Below, one piece after another: positions 7,043 through 7,434 of a DNA stretch of 7,434 nt (positions are counted from its first letter, which is position 1; each line of letters starts with the position of its first letter). This DNA is from Ectopseudomonas composti (GTDB taxonomy: Bacteria; Pseudomonadota; Gammaproteobacteria; Pseudomonadales; Pseudomonadaceae): positions 1-7,434 of the forward strand of contig CAMPIF010000207.1 of the NCBI GenBank assembly GCA_946886245.1, written 5' to 3'. The translations under genes and the position numbers were made by a program. The notes under the pieces were generated by a model. It ran no database searches. It saw nothing but the letters and a program-made list of their open reading frames with translations, and had not been told where the DNA came from.

Positions 7043-7353
7043 TGCCGGCCCTCGCAGAACAGGTGGTAGAGGGTCTCGATCACCGCCAGCGCCGCCGGAC
7101 TGCTGATGCGATAGAAGATCTGCTTGCCGTCGCGACGGGTTGCCACCAGCCCTTCGCGGCGCAGCACAGCCAGTTGCTGGGACAACGTGGGCTGCTGGAT
7201 ACCGAGCAGCGTCTCCAGTTCGCTGACATTGAGCTCGCCCTGCGACAGCTGGCAAAGCAGCAGCAGACGATCCGGATTGGCCAGCGCCTTGAGCAGTTGT
7301 CCGGCAGCGTCGGCATTGGCGCGCAGTTGCTGGATATCGATGGATTCGACCAT
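7039..7353 (-). CDS. ArsR-family repressor, BigR/SqrR-like persulfide sensor
   Basis: A 104-residue winged-helix regulator of the ArsR/SmtB family. The DNA-binding part is visible: LLKALANPDRLLLLCQLSQG, then the helix-turn-helix VSELETLLGIQQPTLSQQLAVLRREGLV and the wing TRRDGKQIFYRI. The only two cysteines are C34 (LLLLCQL) and C100 (YHLFCEG), 66 apart. That is the same separation as the dithiol pairs of BigR (C42/C108) and SqrR (C41/C107), which form a polysulfide bridge with persulfides and release DNA. Metal-binding motifs such as CVC of ArsR or the alpha-5 set of SmtB are absent. The start at 7353 has GAAGG (7364-7360) 6 bases upstream. It leads an operon of sulfur-transport genes and sits beside a long operator-like palindrome, so autorepression relieved by sulfide/persulfide is likely. 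Confidence 0.9.
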   Translation of the reverse strand: MVESIDIQQLRANADAAGQLLKALANPDRLLLLCQLSQGELNVSELETLLGIQQPTLSQQLAVLRREGLVATRRDGKQIFYRISSPAALAVIETLYHLFCEGRQ

Positions 7354-7356
7354 GGA

Positions 7357-7410
7357 ACACCTTCACTCAAAACAATATGTATTTTTATATATTGTTTTGA
7401 GTGAAGGTGT
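7357..7410. promoter_or_regulatory. Long inverted repeat, probable operator of the BigR-like repressor
   Basis: Two perfect 22-base arms (7357-7378, starting ACACCTTCACTC; and 7389-7410, ending GAGTGAAGGTGT) flank a 10-base AT-rich spacer. The inner part, around CAATAT and ATATTG, is AT-rich like sites bound by ArsR/BigR-type proteins. The left arm contains the Shine-Dalgarno sequence of the repressor gene. By symmetry the right arm puts a GAAGG on the plus strand 11 bases before an ATG at 7419, so a divergent gene may begin at the window edge. Confidence 0.8.
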
Positions 7411-7413
7411 CAA
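7384..7413 (-). promoter_or_regulatory. Promoter of the BigR-like operon
   Basis: On the minus strand, TTGACA (7413-7408) is a perfect -35. After an 18-base spacer comes TATAAA (7389-7384), 5 of 6 to the -10 consensus. Transcription would start near 7377, about 24 bases before the start codon. The -10 and the whole spacer fall in the long inverted repeat, as expected of a repressor-controlled promoter. Confidence 0.7.
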
Positions 7414-7434
7414 CGCCAATGCACAATGGAGCAG

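Overview
The window looks like the chromosome of a Pseudomonas. It is GC-rich, and its left half reproduces the gene order next to the polyamine locus of P. aeruginosa (spuI, a PotF-like binding protein, aguR, aguB, aguA; the PA0296 to PA0292 block as I remember it). The exact species cannot be read from the sequence; a mendocina/oleovorans-type relative is only a guess.

Left half (1-4717, all on +): the C-terminal part of a glutamine-synthetase-like glutamylpolyamine synthetase (spuI) ends at a clear intrinsic terminator. It is followed by a periplasmic putrescine/spermidine-type binding protein, the TetR-family regulator AguR, then AguB (N-carbamoylputrescine amidase) and AguA (agmatine deiminase). 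AguA converts agmatine to N-carbamoylputrescine, AguB converts that to putrescine, and SpuI-type enzymes feed putrescine into the gamma-glutamylation catabolic route. The aguR-aguB gap holds AT-rich dyads suited to an AguR operator. REP-like palindromes that begin or end with TAGGGTG/CACCCTA sit directly after aguR, aguB and aguA. They supply the TAG stop codons of aguR and aguB and bracket aguA.

Middle (4718-5982): a two-hairpin repeat and a bidirectional terminator separate convergent aguA (+) from a periplasmic di-heme cytochrome c peroxidase (-). The peroxidase has a perfect ANR/FNR box upstream, embedded in a longer palindrome.

Right half (5983-7434, all on -): a compact four-gene unit encodes an ArsR-family repressor with the cysteine pair of persulfide sensors of the BigR/SqrR type, two half-size YeeE/YedE sulfur-transport proteins and a DUF2892 membrane protein. 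The first three genes are linked by ATGA stop/start overlaps. In front of it is an inverted repeat with perfect 22-base arms overlapping a near-consensus promoter, a very probable autoregulatory operator. No terminator is visible between this unit and the peroxidase gene, so sulfide/persulfide-responsive transcription might read into the anaerobically controlled peroxidase. No tRNA, rRNA, CRISPR array, insertion sequence or phage gene is seen. The main biology is known; the less ordinary signals are the long operator palindrome, the repeat placement around agu genes and the ANR palindrome.
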